DNA of 64,000 bases from Wyeomyia smithii (Eukaryota; Arthropoda; Insecta; Diptera; Culicidae): the NCBI RefSeq assembly GCF_029784165.1, contig NC_073696.1:25178358-25242357 (forward strand), written 5' to 3'. Positions 43,564-55,314 of the stretch are shown here, piece after piece. Both the position numbers and the translations under genes were made by a program. Within the stretch, counting starts at the first letter, position 1; each line of letters opens with the position of its first letter. Below the pieces are notes generated by a model, which was given only the letters and a program-made list of their open reading frames with translations, made no database searches and was not told where the DNA came from.

Positions 43564-44400
43564 CACAATGGTCCAGAAACCAAATTTAGGAGGAAATTTG
43601 GGTCTAGAGCTCTATAACAACATTTTAGAAAAAAACTTTCTTCTACAAAGTTGTTACATATGATAAAGCGCTTATTGAAAAATTATCAAAAATTAGGGTG
43701 ACCGAAATTTTCGATGCAATCAAGTATCTAACATTTTTATCTTTGTGGATAGAAGAAAAATTTGTTCTACAATGTTATAGCTTCATCAATTTTAAGTAAC
43801 TTTGTAAAAAAAGTTTTTCTCTATCTTTGAAAACAACCAATTTCTACTAAAAAAACATATTTTGCGCTCATACTCTTTTATATCAAGTTTCATCTCAAAA
43901 TTGTCTTTAAACGACTTTTAGGGCTTTTTAGGAGAAACAATTTGCAATGTTGACATCGTAAATATCTCAATTGTACTCAAAGTTATTATTATTTTTCATC
44001 AAAAAATATGCGTTTTTCATTTGCATGTCATTCTTTTTGGGGCAAACATAAAAAATATCTCTTGGTCTCATTTTGAAGAACATACTTAACTCTATAAATG
44101 GAGGAATTTTTAAAAATATGTAATTTTTTAAATTTGAGTAGATTTAGTTTAAAAACAAGACATAATTTTTATAAATTTTATACATTTTGCATATAAAAGC
44201 ACCCGGATTTATTTTCTGGTATTTTTTCTTATAACTAGAAGTAATTACCTTCAATTTGACCCAAAAAGATCGAAAATCGATCAACTGGTTCAAAAGTTAT
44301 GAATTCTTTGAAATAAAAAACACCGAATATAGTCTTTTTTTATGGTCACCCTATTTCGAAGTTGGTCACACAAAGTGACCAACTTCGAAATAGGGTGTGA
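43564..44400. repeat. Unnamed AT-rich repeat, CACAATGGTCCAGAAACC start
   Basis: It begins immediately after the foldback element and runs as AT-rich non-coding DNA to the perfect hairpin at 44347-44397. The motif GGGTGACC.AAATTT at 43697 and the terminal GGTCACCCTATTTCGAAG suggest related ends. I take it as a separate element but cannot name it. Confidence 0.45.
44347..44397. repeat. Perfect 23 bp hairpin with a 5 base loop
   Basis: The arm at 44347-44369 begins CACCCTATTTCGAAGTTGGT. The arm at 44375-44397 is its exact reverse complement, and the loop is ACAAA. It terminates the preceding repeat. Its perfection among decayed repeats suggests recent formation or conversion. Confidence 0.95.
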
Positions 44401-47400
44401 TATGGTTGAAAATTAATTTATTCAACTTTGACTTACCCTTATATGTTTTGTATTGCTCGATAATTCTGCAAAGAAAAAAATCATGCTGTCTACGTAAAAC
44501 ACAACATGATCTTTGTTATTAATTCCGCAAAAAAATCTAGTTATTAGATAACCTCAGCAACATTCAGCACCAAATACACTTTACTGACAGTTCAACTACC
44601 AGCAAGGCGTTGCCTACTATTCCACCGAGAACTTCCCTCTGGACGTCTCAGCAATCGAAACAAGTTGACGATAAAAGCCTTTCCGTATGAGCAGCAAACA
44701 GCATCGCTTGCTGCGTTGTTGCTACCTAAATGGTGATCATCTCGCCGTCAGCGGCAACGGAGGCCACTTTCGTCCACCCTTTCCCAACAATCGACGAAGA
44801 AACAGGCTCATAGTGTACTCTGCTGCTCTGCTGCGATGTGGAGTTGATAACAAATGGCAAACACCCGCGCTTAAGAGCGCGCGGTCGAATGCGCGGTTGC
44901 ATAGCGCGCGCCTCAACAGCTGCCTACTGGCTGACAGTGCTGAAAGGAGAGAATTTATTGAGGCTCACCCGAAGATCGGCTGCCAGCCTCCCTGCATTCC
45001 CGGTATGCTACAAAGGAATGTAGCCTTTTAAGAGCAGATCTTTTTTTTTGCGGTCGTCTTTTCCTCGTGTGTTGTCTTTCCTCCGCTCCGTTAGCCATCG
45101 GCAAGCCTGCCGTAGCGCAAGACGCGGAAACTTTTGTTTTATTTGTTTTCTTTCAATTTAAAATTGAATTTCGCTGTATTAATGTAAATATTTCCTCTGA
45201 TTATAAATTGATTATTGTTTTATTGGTGTTACATGTATCGGTTTTAAAAGGTTCTCCACTCGTCGTCGATTTGAAGAGTGCGAACCCCTTGTCGGAGCCC
45301 CTTCCTCTTCGAGCCGCGCTTCTGCTGGACTGCCGATGATGTGCACCGCGCGTAGTTATTTGCCAATCGATGCAGGATGTGTTGTTATAACAAGCGCGCG
45401 TATGTTGTGTAGGGGGAAAAGCGTTTTTTTTATTCCCTCTCTCTCTCTCTGTTTTGGTTGCTTGCAATCGAACATAAAAAGGGATAGCAGTGAAGCACAC
45501 CGGACCGGGAGATAGAGAGCGAAGTTAAATGCAACAGATTTTTTAACTGACTTTCCGGTATATGCGTTTAAAATTGTTATCCCTTTATTGAATTGCTCTT
45601 TAAACAATCCGCACCGATCCGATGCGGGAACCGATCCGGCAGGCTTTGGGTTGTAAGTTGCAAACTACAGTAAAGCCACATAATCGAAACATGTCCAGAT
45701 GTGAGTCAAAAGTGCACTCTCTGGATCTTCGGTGGGTTAAAGAGGGAGAAGGGAGGTGAGAAAAATAATAGTTTCGATGGTGAGCTTGTTGTTAGTGTTG
45801 ATAAATTGCGTTCACCTAGTCCTGGCCTAGAGTAACGGCTGCCAAAGGCACTCCAGCAGGCCAGGCTGCTAGGTTGAGGTTATTTTTTTAATAGCAACCG
45901 GCTTAAACTACGGGTGGTACCACCGGAGTCGTCCGTTCCGTCTGCTGCATTACATATCGGAAGATTATTTCGAATAAATCGTTTGTAATCTGAAATTACA
46001 ATCGTTCTGTTCCTGGTCGGCGCTGGGCTGCAGGTTCCGGGAGGCTCAGATCTGGCCCAGTTCGGCAGGTTGGATATTTATTGCACTATCAGCCAGGTTG
46101 GCATGTTTCTATTTCTCACGCAGGTAGAGGCAATAAATCACCATTTGCGTGTAATCATCGGTCGGCTTTCAGTTTCGTGCGGATGCTTTTTCTTGTGGGG
46201 CTGCAAATTTTATTTTATTTTTATGTTCCACGTTGCACTCTATAATTAATCAGCTTAGGATGGAGGGCTTTAGTCGAGTTTCTGGTCACTAAACTCTGGA
46301 AATGTTTGAGTACTAACACTGCAAACTTTGCACATTTAACCTTTATGATTATCAATCAGATATTTTTTTACACTTGAAACCGTTGCAATTTTGATTTCAT
46401 TTTTAATTCATAGACTTGTTTAAACGAATTGCTTATCTAAAACAGTGAAAAGCGTTACCCTGCTTGAGATTCTACAACGCGAAAATACTGGATCGTTTCG
46501 CTAACGTATCTGTCAAATATTACTAATATTTAAATTTTGTTGTAATGAAACACATGGCACGATTTATCAAAACTCCACACCAGGCGTACATCATTTAGTC
46601 AATTGCAATTTTCCACCCAGCAGCCCATCTGCAGCCGATCAATTTGTCTTGCTCTTCATTTCGCTTTCCACCGGCACCGCACAGCACATTTCCTTCTTCC
46701 GAGCGCAGTCTAACAAGTGTTCATGTTTATTAGACATCAAATGACAAATGATTATTGACTCAATTTTCTCTCCACAGAAAGTCACGCGGCTTTTTGATAA
46801 AAGCAACAAAAAACCAACGGAACACACCGACATAAATATTCAAATTTTTCCTCTAAGCACCCTCTCAGCGAATCTGGATGGGCGCGGTTGTCATTTTTTT
46901 CGTTCTTCTGTTTGTCTCTCGGTAGAAAAAAAAAAAACGCGTGCGGTGTTCACAATAAAAGTCGCATCAAACGACACAAGTAAACTTTGGCCGAATGATC
47001 CACAATTTGCATATTTAAATTGCGTGCAATTACCACTTCACTGATGGGGGTTGTTTGGTTCGCAATCGGGTGCAAAAATTTCGCTGTGATTCCTTTCGGT
47101 TTTCCACGCACAGAACAAAGCAACCCTCGAACACTCGGAAATCGGGATTTTACTTCTCCTCGGTCGGAGGTTGACATTCGTAAACATATGTCCAAGTGTG
47201 CTATGACGCCATCTCTGTTCTTCTTTTCCACCAGTGGAAAGGGTGGTACTTTATTGGTTTCAAAGGGAAAACAAAACACTGCCGGCAGACTTTGCATAGG
47301 TATCGGTTTTTTGTTTCGCACCGCAGCTTGAGAGATGTCAAATGGCGATAATTTTTCATTGCTGGAAAAAAAATTGATGATTTAACTTTTCGGAGATCAA

Positions 47401-48939
47401 ACTCGAATTATAATTCGTTCGACTTAGCGGCCAGACCCAAAACTGGCGAAAAGTGCGCCCCGCCGGTGGAATACTAATTTTGCTGCTCTCCCCCACCATT
47501 TTCTGTTTGTCGCCACGAGGCACGGATGACAATCGATGAAATGATGCTGCATCTTGCTGGCTGCCGGCTGGTCCACGGCTCCCAGGAAAATTGTCCTCTC
47601 GGGAGCGAAATGTGCAAAGATGAAACATCACTTTTTGTTGCGCTCCACAGGGGTTGGCCTTTTTTTTTCATTCTTTAGAAGGAAAAAAAACATGCTGGGA
47701 AATTTTCGGAATGAACTTTCGTTATTAGCATCTATTAGGGATATAATATTATTATTAGCGGTATTTTTTACTGTTTGTCATTAATATCTTACTTCGGAAT
47801 GGAATGGAGTAACGCGGTGGAAATTTTTTTTTCTCCGAGGGGAAAGAACCGTAATGGGCCGTGCACACGCTCGGCAAAATATTGGTTTGATGGTCCTTTT
47901 TTTCGAGGAATTTGTTCTAGGCCATCTAGAATTACATTTTAATCCCTATCGCGGTAGGCAATAATTGTGGACTCTTCCAGACAGAGAATTGAGGAAATTA
48001 TTTCTAGGCTATAACAAATTACTCAACCGAACAGAATTGAAATTATTTGAAGCTTTTTTTATGATGGATCTTATTTTTTGATAGGAGAAAATACCGTTAA
48101 GGAAAAAATAGACTATCTTTATGAATTTATTATAAGCACTAGGCTACCGGTAATTCGTAATAAGGAGGCAACGAGTTATTACAATTGTCAAACGTCAATC
48201 AACCACTCACTCAATCATTCACTCACTCACATTGCTTCTCTCCCTCTCATGAGATTTTAATTCTTCACTACATTTTCTTACAAATAGCTGTATAGAACCT
48301 AGAAGAGCAATATATTATTTAGATAAAATTCAGTATCATAAAAATCTTTGATTAGAAAAATTGTGTTATTTTAAAGTTATTTCAGGAAAACTGAAAACGA
48401 AATCTGAAAACTGAAAAACTGAACCGTTCGCTGGAGAAACTTTTTCAAATAATCCTTTTTATATGAAGAATATAAACTGTATCATAAAAGACAAAGTTAT
48501 GGAAATATGAGCAACAACAGAAGGATTTTTGAAGATATTGTTGAAAATTTCAAATTTTCGGAGAGTATCAACACTGACGAAATAATGATTTCTTCTGATG
48601 TCACAGCGCTGTTCCCGAGCGTTCCAGAGAAATAGGCCATACTGTCGTGAGATGACATTGTGACGTAGATCCATTTAATCTGTTTCTGAGAACGGGACTT
48701 GTAAAAACTAAATATTTCAAAATCGGATCAGTATATTATATTATACATAAGAGCATGGTATAAATTTCAGGTACAAAAATGTTTTTGTTCTTATTAGAAT
48801 CAAATGCTATGCTCAACGTCACTTTTGGGTGGAATTCGAAATTTTTTCCAACGATTCTAACCCCCCGTCCCTCTCCTTCTTCCAGATTGGAGTAAAAATA
48901 TCTTGTAACTAATAATTGTAATTTATTACACGCACAGGA
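44401..48939. other. Unassigned region
   Basis: No recognisable gene or transposon protein. 44550-45400 is GC-richer, with GCGCGCGGTCG / GCGCGCGCC blocks (44877-44912) and several AATAAA-like signals; it has the look of an LTR or leader, but I could not find matching TG...CA ends with a target duplication. A TC run is at 45438-45451. TCAC repeats occur near 48200-48240. The rest is AT-rich spacer, and frames up to 123 codons here overlap on both strands without domains. Confidence 0.4.
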
Positions 48940-48959
48940 CTTCTACATAGCTCAACCTA

Positions 48960-50415
48960 GTTCAATTCATGACAAGGTTAAAGCTCAAGAAATAGCCAGT
49001 GTTATATTACCGAAGTCGGGGGTTGAGTATATGGGGTGTGGATTCTTTAAAATCCTTTGAATCACCGGGACCATACGGGATTTATCCTGTGCTTATACAA
49101 AAAAGCAAGGATATTATAGGCCCCTGTGTGGTAGAGATGTTCAGGGCTAGCATGATATTAGGCTATATTCCTAGTAAATGGCGGGAAGTCCGCATAACAT
49201 TTATTCCCAAGGCTGGAAAACATGACAGGACGAGTCCCAAAGCATATAAACCAATCAGTCTAACTCTGTCATTTTAAAAATGATGGAAAAAATCATTGAT
49301 CTACATATCAAACTATCATATTTGAACAGTAGACCATTTAGAAAATTCCAGTTTGCCTATCAAACTGGTAAATCAACCGAAACAGCACTTTACACTTTGG
49401 TTTCAAAACTTGTGAAGTCTTTTGAGGTCATAGAAACCTCACTGGCAGCTTTTCTTGACAATGAGGGAGCATTTGACAATGCTTCTCTGAAGACATTACT
49501 ATTTTAGTTAGGGGTAAATGCGGATCTACTATTTCCAATAGAATGCAATCCACCCTAAACAGCCATAATCCCATTGACAAGAAATAAAAAGTATAATATT
49601 GCACTCTTCAGTTGGGAAGAACATAGTTGGTGTTATCCAAGCGAACTAAGTACCTAGGTGTTATGCTTGACCAAAAGCTCAACTGGAACGTCCGTCTAGA
49701 GTATGCAATCTCAAAAGCAAACAACGCTCTTTGGGCTTGCAGCAATACATTTGGCAAAAAGTGAGGACTCAAACTGAGGATAATTCACTGGATATACTCA
49801 GCAATAGTGAGACCCAGAGTAACTTATGTGCCGCTAGTGTGGTGGCCCAAAACTACACAAATATCAGTTCAGAAGAAGCTAGATAAACTACAACGTCTGC
49901 CATGCTTATTAACAACAGGAGCAATGGCCAGTGCACCATCCAAAGCCTTAGAAGCTCTTTTATATCTTCTACTTGAAGACGAAAAAGGTGTTCTTAGGTT
50001 CAAACCTGTTAAAACTTTTCAGGAAGGGGATCTAAAGAGACATTTCCGAATCCCCAAAGATTTGCAACTGAACACCTTAGCAAGTATAAATGAAGACTGG
50101 ATGGACTCTAGGACTAAGTTCAATGTTCCTTCCAGAGTGATTGAGCCCCATCGCAATGAATGGGAAGAAGGAGGTCCCAAAGCTTGTCCAGGATCAGTCA
50201 TATTTTATACAGACGGCTCTAAAATGGGTGAATCTACAGGCGCTGGGGTCACTGAACCAAAAATCAATCTAATAATTCCAACGGGGCAGTGGTCCACAGT
50301 TTTTCAAGCTGAAATAAATGCTATTCTAACAAGCACGAGTGGCTAGGAAGTACAAGTATGCCGATATCTGCATTTTCTCTGATAGTCAAGCAGCATTAAA
50401 AAATGCAAAATAGGA
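48960..50415 (+). pseudogene. LOA-clade RT and RNase H remnant, copy 3
   Basis: The frames give SLKSFESPGPYGIYPVLIQK, YIPSKWREVRITFIPKAGKH, PKAYKPISLTLSF (48999-49277), then MEKIIDLHIKLSYL, FAYQTGKSTETALYTLVSKL and AAFLDNEGAFDNAS (49280-49490, motif A). A deletion at about 49507 removes motifs B and C. Then KRTKYLGVMLDQKLNWNVRL (49640-49695), ALWACSNTFGKK, RIIHWIYSAIVRPRVTY, KLDKLQRL, and an RNase H domain: FYTDGSKMGESTGAGV (50203-50250), VFQAEINAIL (50301-50330) and, after a frame break, ICIFSDSQAALKNAK (50370-50410). All three RNase H catalytic acids seen so far are present. It stops at about 50415 without the usual C-terminus. It is the closest relative of copy 1. Confidence 0.88.
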
Positions 50416-50790
50416 TTTTTGTGTCTTCTAGGAAGTTTTTCCTCATAAAATTTACCATCTTTATATGGTATAGTATGCTTACTAGCGTAAAGTTTGGTCC
50501 GCTTTTTAAAGGTTTAATTTCAGATAACACCAAAATTAAGTATATTCAGAAGAGTTAAAAATATTGTAACATTGAAATTTGAGCCACAAAAAGCCATAAA
50601 AAAATTTTTTCTGTTAGTTTGGATTCCGGAGGATGCGCAAAAAACATATTTGGGTTCGGTTTTACAGGATTTTTAAATGATGAAATCAATAAAAAAAAAA
50701 ACCTAAATTAATCCTTTGTAAAAATAAATTTACATGAACGCTTCAATCCAATAAATGTATATTCACTCTTAAAAAATATTGATGTTGTAA
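50416..50790. other. AT-rich spacer between LOA copy 3 and the Helitron-like end
   Basis: Non-coding, with A and T runs. No repeat partner recognised. Confidence 0.35.
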
Positions 50791-51189
50791 TCTATACATA
50801 TAAAAATGCAATTCGGTCTGTCTGTCTGTCTGATCCATATAGGCTCGAAAATTACCGAACCGATCGGCGTGAAAGTTTGTATGTAGAGGTTTTTGGTGCC
50901 TATAAAGGTTCCTATGATAGTTTGAGACCCATCCCTTTTCTAGAAGGGAGGGGTCCTATACAAATGAAACATAAATTTCTGCACAACTCAAGAACAAACC
51001 AAGCAAATGAAACCGAATTTGGCATGTAGATGTTTTAAGGGATAAAAAATATGTCCATAATGTTTTGACACTCCTCCTTCTTCGGAAGGGAGGGATGCCA
51101 TACAAATGAAACACAAATTTCTGCACATCTCGAGAGCTAACCAACTAAATGGAACCAAATTTGGCAGGTGAATGTTTTAGTGGTAACAA
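50791..51189 (+). mobile_element. Helitron-like 5' terminal region
   Basis: It begins TCTATACATATAAAAATGCA directly after an A, matching the TC start and A|T insertion preference of Helitrons. It then runs through GTCTGTCTGTCTG, CGAACCGATCGGCGTGAAAG and CATACAAATGAAACA.AAATT. The last phrase and TTCTGCACA.CTCRAGA are repeated twice (about 50950-51010 and 51095-51160), a style common in insect Helitron-linked repeats. No Rep/helicase protein or 3' CTRR end with hairpin was found, so it is a non-autonomous or truncated copy. Confidence 0.55.
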
Positions 51190-51835
51190 ATATGTTCCTT
51201 AATCGACCTCAGGCAACATTTTGGATTGTAAGATGGCAACCTACGTTTTCTGGAAATCAGCCTGAAATGGACGATTCCCATTAAATATGAGTATCTCCGG
51301 AACCAGAAAGATGGACAGAAGCTAAAAATTGATCACAGACACAATCTTGAATTTTAAAATGGTGACTTCCGGTGTCTGGCAAACAGCCGGAAATGACCAA
51401 ATACCATTCAATATGAATGTTTTCGGAACCAGAATTACGCCCAGATGACAGAAATTGATTTCACAGGCAATTTCAAAGTTCAAAATGACGACTTTCGGTT
51501 TCCGAAAAACAGCCCAAAGTGACCAAATACCACCCAATATGAGTATCTCCGGAGCCAGAATGTTGCAAGAACACCACTATGAATTGTAGGATGGCAACTT
51601 CTGGTTTCTGGGAAACAGCCGAAAATGATCGAATCACACCCAATATGGGTGTTTCTTCAACCAGAATGACGCTCAGAGGCTAGAAATTATCTTAAATACC
51701 ATTTTGAAATCCAATATGGCGACTTCCGGTTTGTGAAAAACAGCCTAAAATAACCAAATACCATCCAATATGGGTATTTCCGGTATTGTTATGACGTACT
51801 GAAGCCACAAATCGACCTCAGACAACATTTTTAAT
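51190..51835 (+). repeat. Five tandem ~126 bp units
   Basis: ATGGCAACCTACG, ATGGTGACTTCCGG, ATGACGACTTTCGG, ATGGCAACTTCTGG and ATGGCGACTTCCGG start successive units at about 51233, 51359, 51484, 51592 and 51718. The spacings are about 126, 125, 108 and 126. Each unit continues with CAGCC.AAAATGACCAAATAC and CAATATGAGTATCTCCGG. Scattered relatives lie at 18.85-19.08 kb (minus) and 31.84-32.16 kb. Non-coding. Confidence 0.8.
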
Positions 51836-52282
51836 TCATTCTGTGCCGAACACGCATCAGTATCGGACGTGTTTGGTGATCGCTCCGATAGAATATAAAA
51901 CAAAAGACGCGTGAGCAAGTTTTGGCATTGTTTGCCTGGTCGAGTGAAGGTTCAAGGTCACCCGCCTTTGTGCAACTGTTTCGCACCGTGGCTGTTTGCT
52001 GGTGCGTAAGCCGATTTGGCTGCTAAGTGATTTGTGCTACAGCAGTGGACGAGAATCTCAACACAAAGGAGGAAAAAGAAGAAGCCAACAGTTGACAGCG
52101 AGTTGTGTCGCTGTGCTGAGTGATCGCACACCCGGCTCGCTGCTGGTGGCTGTTTGGAGCTGCTGTATTGGTGCTGCTGGCTGTAACGGCTGCAGTTTCG
52201 ACCGTTCGGACAACCAACCCTGCTGAAAGGAGAAGTAAAGAGGTACGTGTTCTGTCGGCGCTAGTGCGCTAGATTTAGCGCG
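51836..52282 (+). promoter_or_regulatory. 5' untranslated region and likely internal promoter of the I-clade element
   Basis: Sequence character changes abruptly at about 51836 (ATTCTGTGCCGAACACGCAT) from AT-rich tandem repeats to a GC-balanced leader that runs to the ORF1 start. Non-LTR elements of the I and Jockey groups start transcription at their own first base, so an internal promoter is expected here; that is inference. The presence of the leader shows a full 5' end. Confidence 0.65.
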
Positions 52283-53644
52283 ATGGATGTAGATCCCTCG
52301 CCTCCCGTGCCACCATCCCCGAACCCCTCTGACCCTGTCCCTCCTGCCACCCTTTCCTCTGTCCCCCCTCGCCCCAGGCTTTACCCGGACGGATCTCAGG
52401 GCAGCTTTACTGTTTTCTTTCGGCCTAAAGCAGGACCGAAATCGAAACCGTTAAACATCCTGCAGATTTCGAAAGACCGGACGAAGGGGTACAAGGCCGT
52501 GACCGAAATCTCCAAGGTCAGACCCAACAAGAACCGTGTCGTGGTCAGCGACCTGGAACAGACCAACGCTATTGCTCGCTCCGAGCTTTTCACACGCGAG
52601 TATCGCGTTTATATACCCGCACGAGACGTGGAGATCGACGGTGTCATAACCGATTCGAGTCTGTCGATCGAGTGTATCTTGGCAAGCGGTTTTGGCTGCT
52701 TCAAAAATTTGTGTCACGACGTGAAAGTAAAGATCATACATTCCAAGCAATTGCGGTCTGTGTCTCTTGTCAACGGCACAAAAGTGTACACTCCGTCAGA
52801 CTCGTTTCGTGTTACGTTTGTCGGATCTGCTCTCCCTAGCCACGTCTCGATCGATCGGGTTCGTCTGCCTGTGCGATTGTATGTACCCCGTGTTATGAAT
52901 TGCACCAATTGCAAGCAGCTAGGCCACACAGCCGCCTACTGCTGCAATAAGGCACGATGTAGCAAGTGTGGAGAAACTCATGCGGACGATTCTTGCAGTG
53001 TAAATGCTAAAAAATGTATTCACTGCGGGGAAAATCAGCATGAGCTCTCCACATGCCCGGTGTACATGTAGCGCAGAGATTGAATCAAGCGGTCACTTAA
53101 GGAGCGTTCAAAGCGATCTTACGCTGAGATGCTGAAGAAGACCGTGACCACTTCTACCATAACATCGAACCCCTTTGATCTGTTGTCCTCTGATGAAACC
53201 GATTCTGACGATTCATTAGCGGGAACATCTTATGCCAATCCTGGGGAGTCTAGGAAGAGGAAAAATATTTCCTCTCCTAAACTTCCCCGAAAAGGTCCTA
53301 AGATTTCCCAAAGTGTAATGAAAGTTACAAACAAACCAAACAGTGCTGCGGAAAAACCGAAGCAAACTCCTACTGGGCTTGCAAATTTAAAGTCCCAGAA
53401 GGAGTTCCCAGCACTGCCTGAAATATCTAAAACCCCAGCTGTTCCTTTTGCACACCCAGTTGATGAAACAAACTCTGGATTTGTGAAATTCACTGACATT
53501 GTGGACTGGATCTTTGAAAATTTCAATATACCCGATCCAATTAAAGTTTTTCTTACAGCATTCCTCCCAACAGTTAGATCATTTTTGAAGCAGTTGACTG
53601 CCCAATGGCCCCTCCTTGCAGCGATTGTATCCTTCGATGCCTAA
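52283..53644 (+). pseudogene. I-clade ORF1, gag-like protein with three zinc knuckles, two stops
   Basis: The frame starts ATGGATGTAGATCCC with a Pro/Ser-rich N-terminus (MDVDPSPPVPPSPNPSDPVP), then a conserved middle (LQISKDRTKGYKAVTEISKV, SELFTREYRVYIP), then three CCHC knuckles at about residues 212-260: CTNCKQLGHTAAYC, CSKCGETHADDSC, CIHCGENQHELSTC. Stops interrupt at 53069-53071 (TAG) and 53081-53083 (TGA). The same frame then stays open through an acidic Asp/Ser stretch and a Lys/Pro-rich tail to TAA at 53642-53644, about 454 codons in all. Such proteins bind element RNA and form RNP particles. The intact sequence around the two stops suggests recent death by two substitutions. Confidence 0.9.
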
Positions 53645-54665
53645 TTCATCTGCGTATACGAAGGATTCTATCTCTGTCTTACAGTGGAATTGTAGAAGTA
53701 TTTTACCAAAAATGGATTCATTTAAAGTTTCAATAAATAGAAACAAATGCGATGCATTTTCCCTTTGTGAAACTTAGCTTGCTTCAAATATTGATCTCAA
53801 CTTCCATGATTTTAATATTATTCGCCTTGATCAAGACACCCCATATGGAGGAGTACTTTTAGGGATTAAAAAGTGCTATTCTTTCTATCGTATTAACAAC
53901 CTCCCCTCGGTTCCAGGCATCGAAGTTGTCGCATGTCAAATGACAATACAAGGTAAAGAGCTTTGTATTGCCTTAATATATATTCCTCCCAGAGCACAGG
54001 TTGGGCTACGGCTGCTCTTTGATTTAATAGAACTTCTTCCCTCGCCACGTTTGATTTTGGGAGACTTCAACTCTCATGGTGTGGCTTGGGGTTCCCCCTT
54101 ACAATGATAACCGCTCCTCTTTAATCTATAACCTTTGCGATGACTTGGACATGACTATTTTGAACAACGGTGAAATGACATGTATCCCGAAACCTCCAGC
54201 GCGCCCAAGCGCTTTGGATCTATCCTTATGTTCGACGTCGCTACGGTTGGATTGCACATGGAAGGTAATCCTCGATCCTCACGGTAGCGACCATCTGCCT
54301 ATTCTTATTTCAATTACTAACGGTTCAACTCGCATGCGACCAATTGACATTCCGTATGACCTCACACGGAATGTCGATTGGAAGTTATACGAGAAAATGA
54401 TTTCAAAAGCGGTCGAGTCGATTCAACATCATCCACCACTTGAAGAATACAACCTCCTCGCGGGCTTAATCCTCGACGCCGCGTTGCAAGCCCAAACGAA
54501 GAAATATCCCGGCGTAACGATCAAAGAGCGGCCTCCAACTCCGTGGTGGGACAAAGAGTGCTCCGATGTCTACACGCAAAGATCCGACGCGTTTTTGGCC
54601 TACCAGAAGGGAGGTATACCCGGCGACTATATACGGTATTCGGAGCCAAACATTGACCTTGTAAA
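53637..54665 (+). pseudogene. I-clade ORF2, endonuclease domain only
   Basis: ATG at 53637 overlaps the ORF1 stop by eight bases in another frame. The translation shows the APE-type endonuclease: VLQWNCRSILPKMDSF, SLCET (then TAG at 53775-53777 where TWL is usual), PYGGVLLGI, IALIYIPPRA, LILGDFNSHG (about 54052-54081). A one-base frame change near 54091-54100 moves it into the frame of SALDLSLCSTSL and GSDHLPILIS (about 54205-54315, the SDH catalytic motif). DLTRNVDWKLY, LQAQTKKYPG and TPWWDKECSD begin the linker before the RT. It ends at about 54665, so the RT, RNase H and 3' end are missing. Known function of the domain: nicking target DNA. Confidence 0.88.
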
Positions 54666-55314
54666 CCATTTTTCTCAGAGACGGCTGGACCGATCTTCAT
54701 GAAATTAATTGAAAATGAGAGGTCTAGTTGCCCCATAAGACCCTATTGGATTTCATTGCAATCGGATTTTTAGTTTAGAGATTATGTTTAAAAATGTGAA
54801 AATCACGAAACATCATTATCTCAGAAACTACTCAACCGATTTTAACAAAATTGGTTTTGAATGAACAAACTACATAAAGAACCCTTTACTTCTGAGTTTC
54901 ATGAAGATTGAACTTGTGGTTCAGAAGTTATTCAAAGAAACGTGTTCTGAAGAGTGTTTAATCCAACTCATGTTTCTCAGGGATGGCTGAACCGATTTCA
55001 ACAAAATCAGTGTCATTTGAAAGGTCTAATTACCCCATAAAACCCTATTGATTTATTTTGCAATTGGACTATTACTTTGCCTGTTATGTTTAAAAATGTG
55101 AAATACAGCTTTGAAAAGAAACATATTCCGAAGACTACTTAAACTCACTCACTTTTCTCAGAGATGGCTGAACCGATTTCCTCGAAATTAGTGTCAAATG
55201 GAAGGTCTAGCTGCCTCATAACACCCTATTGAATTTCAATGTAATCAGTTTGTTACTTTGTCTGTAATGTATCAAAATATGAAAATCACGCAACTTCATT
55301 ATCTCAAAAAGTAC
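54666..55314 (+). repeat. ~150 bp tandem units (A/B type), left block
   Basis: A-type starts CTCAGAGACGGCTGGACCGA (54675), CTCAGGGATGGCTGAACCGA (54977) and CTCAGAGATGGCTGAACCGA (55158) alternate with B-type starts CTCAGAAACTACTCAACCGA (about 54821) and CTCAAAAAGTAC (about 55303). AAGGTCTA, CCCCATAARACCCTATTG and TTATGTTTAAAAATGTGAAA recur in each unit. The last B unit is split by the solo LTR and resumes at 56227. Confidence 0.85.

Noticed and set aside
44550..45400. LTR of a retrotransposon
   Set aside because: The GC-rich texture and AATAAA-like signals look LTR-like, but no TG...CA ends with matching target duplication were found.
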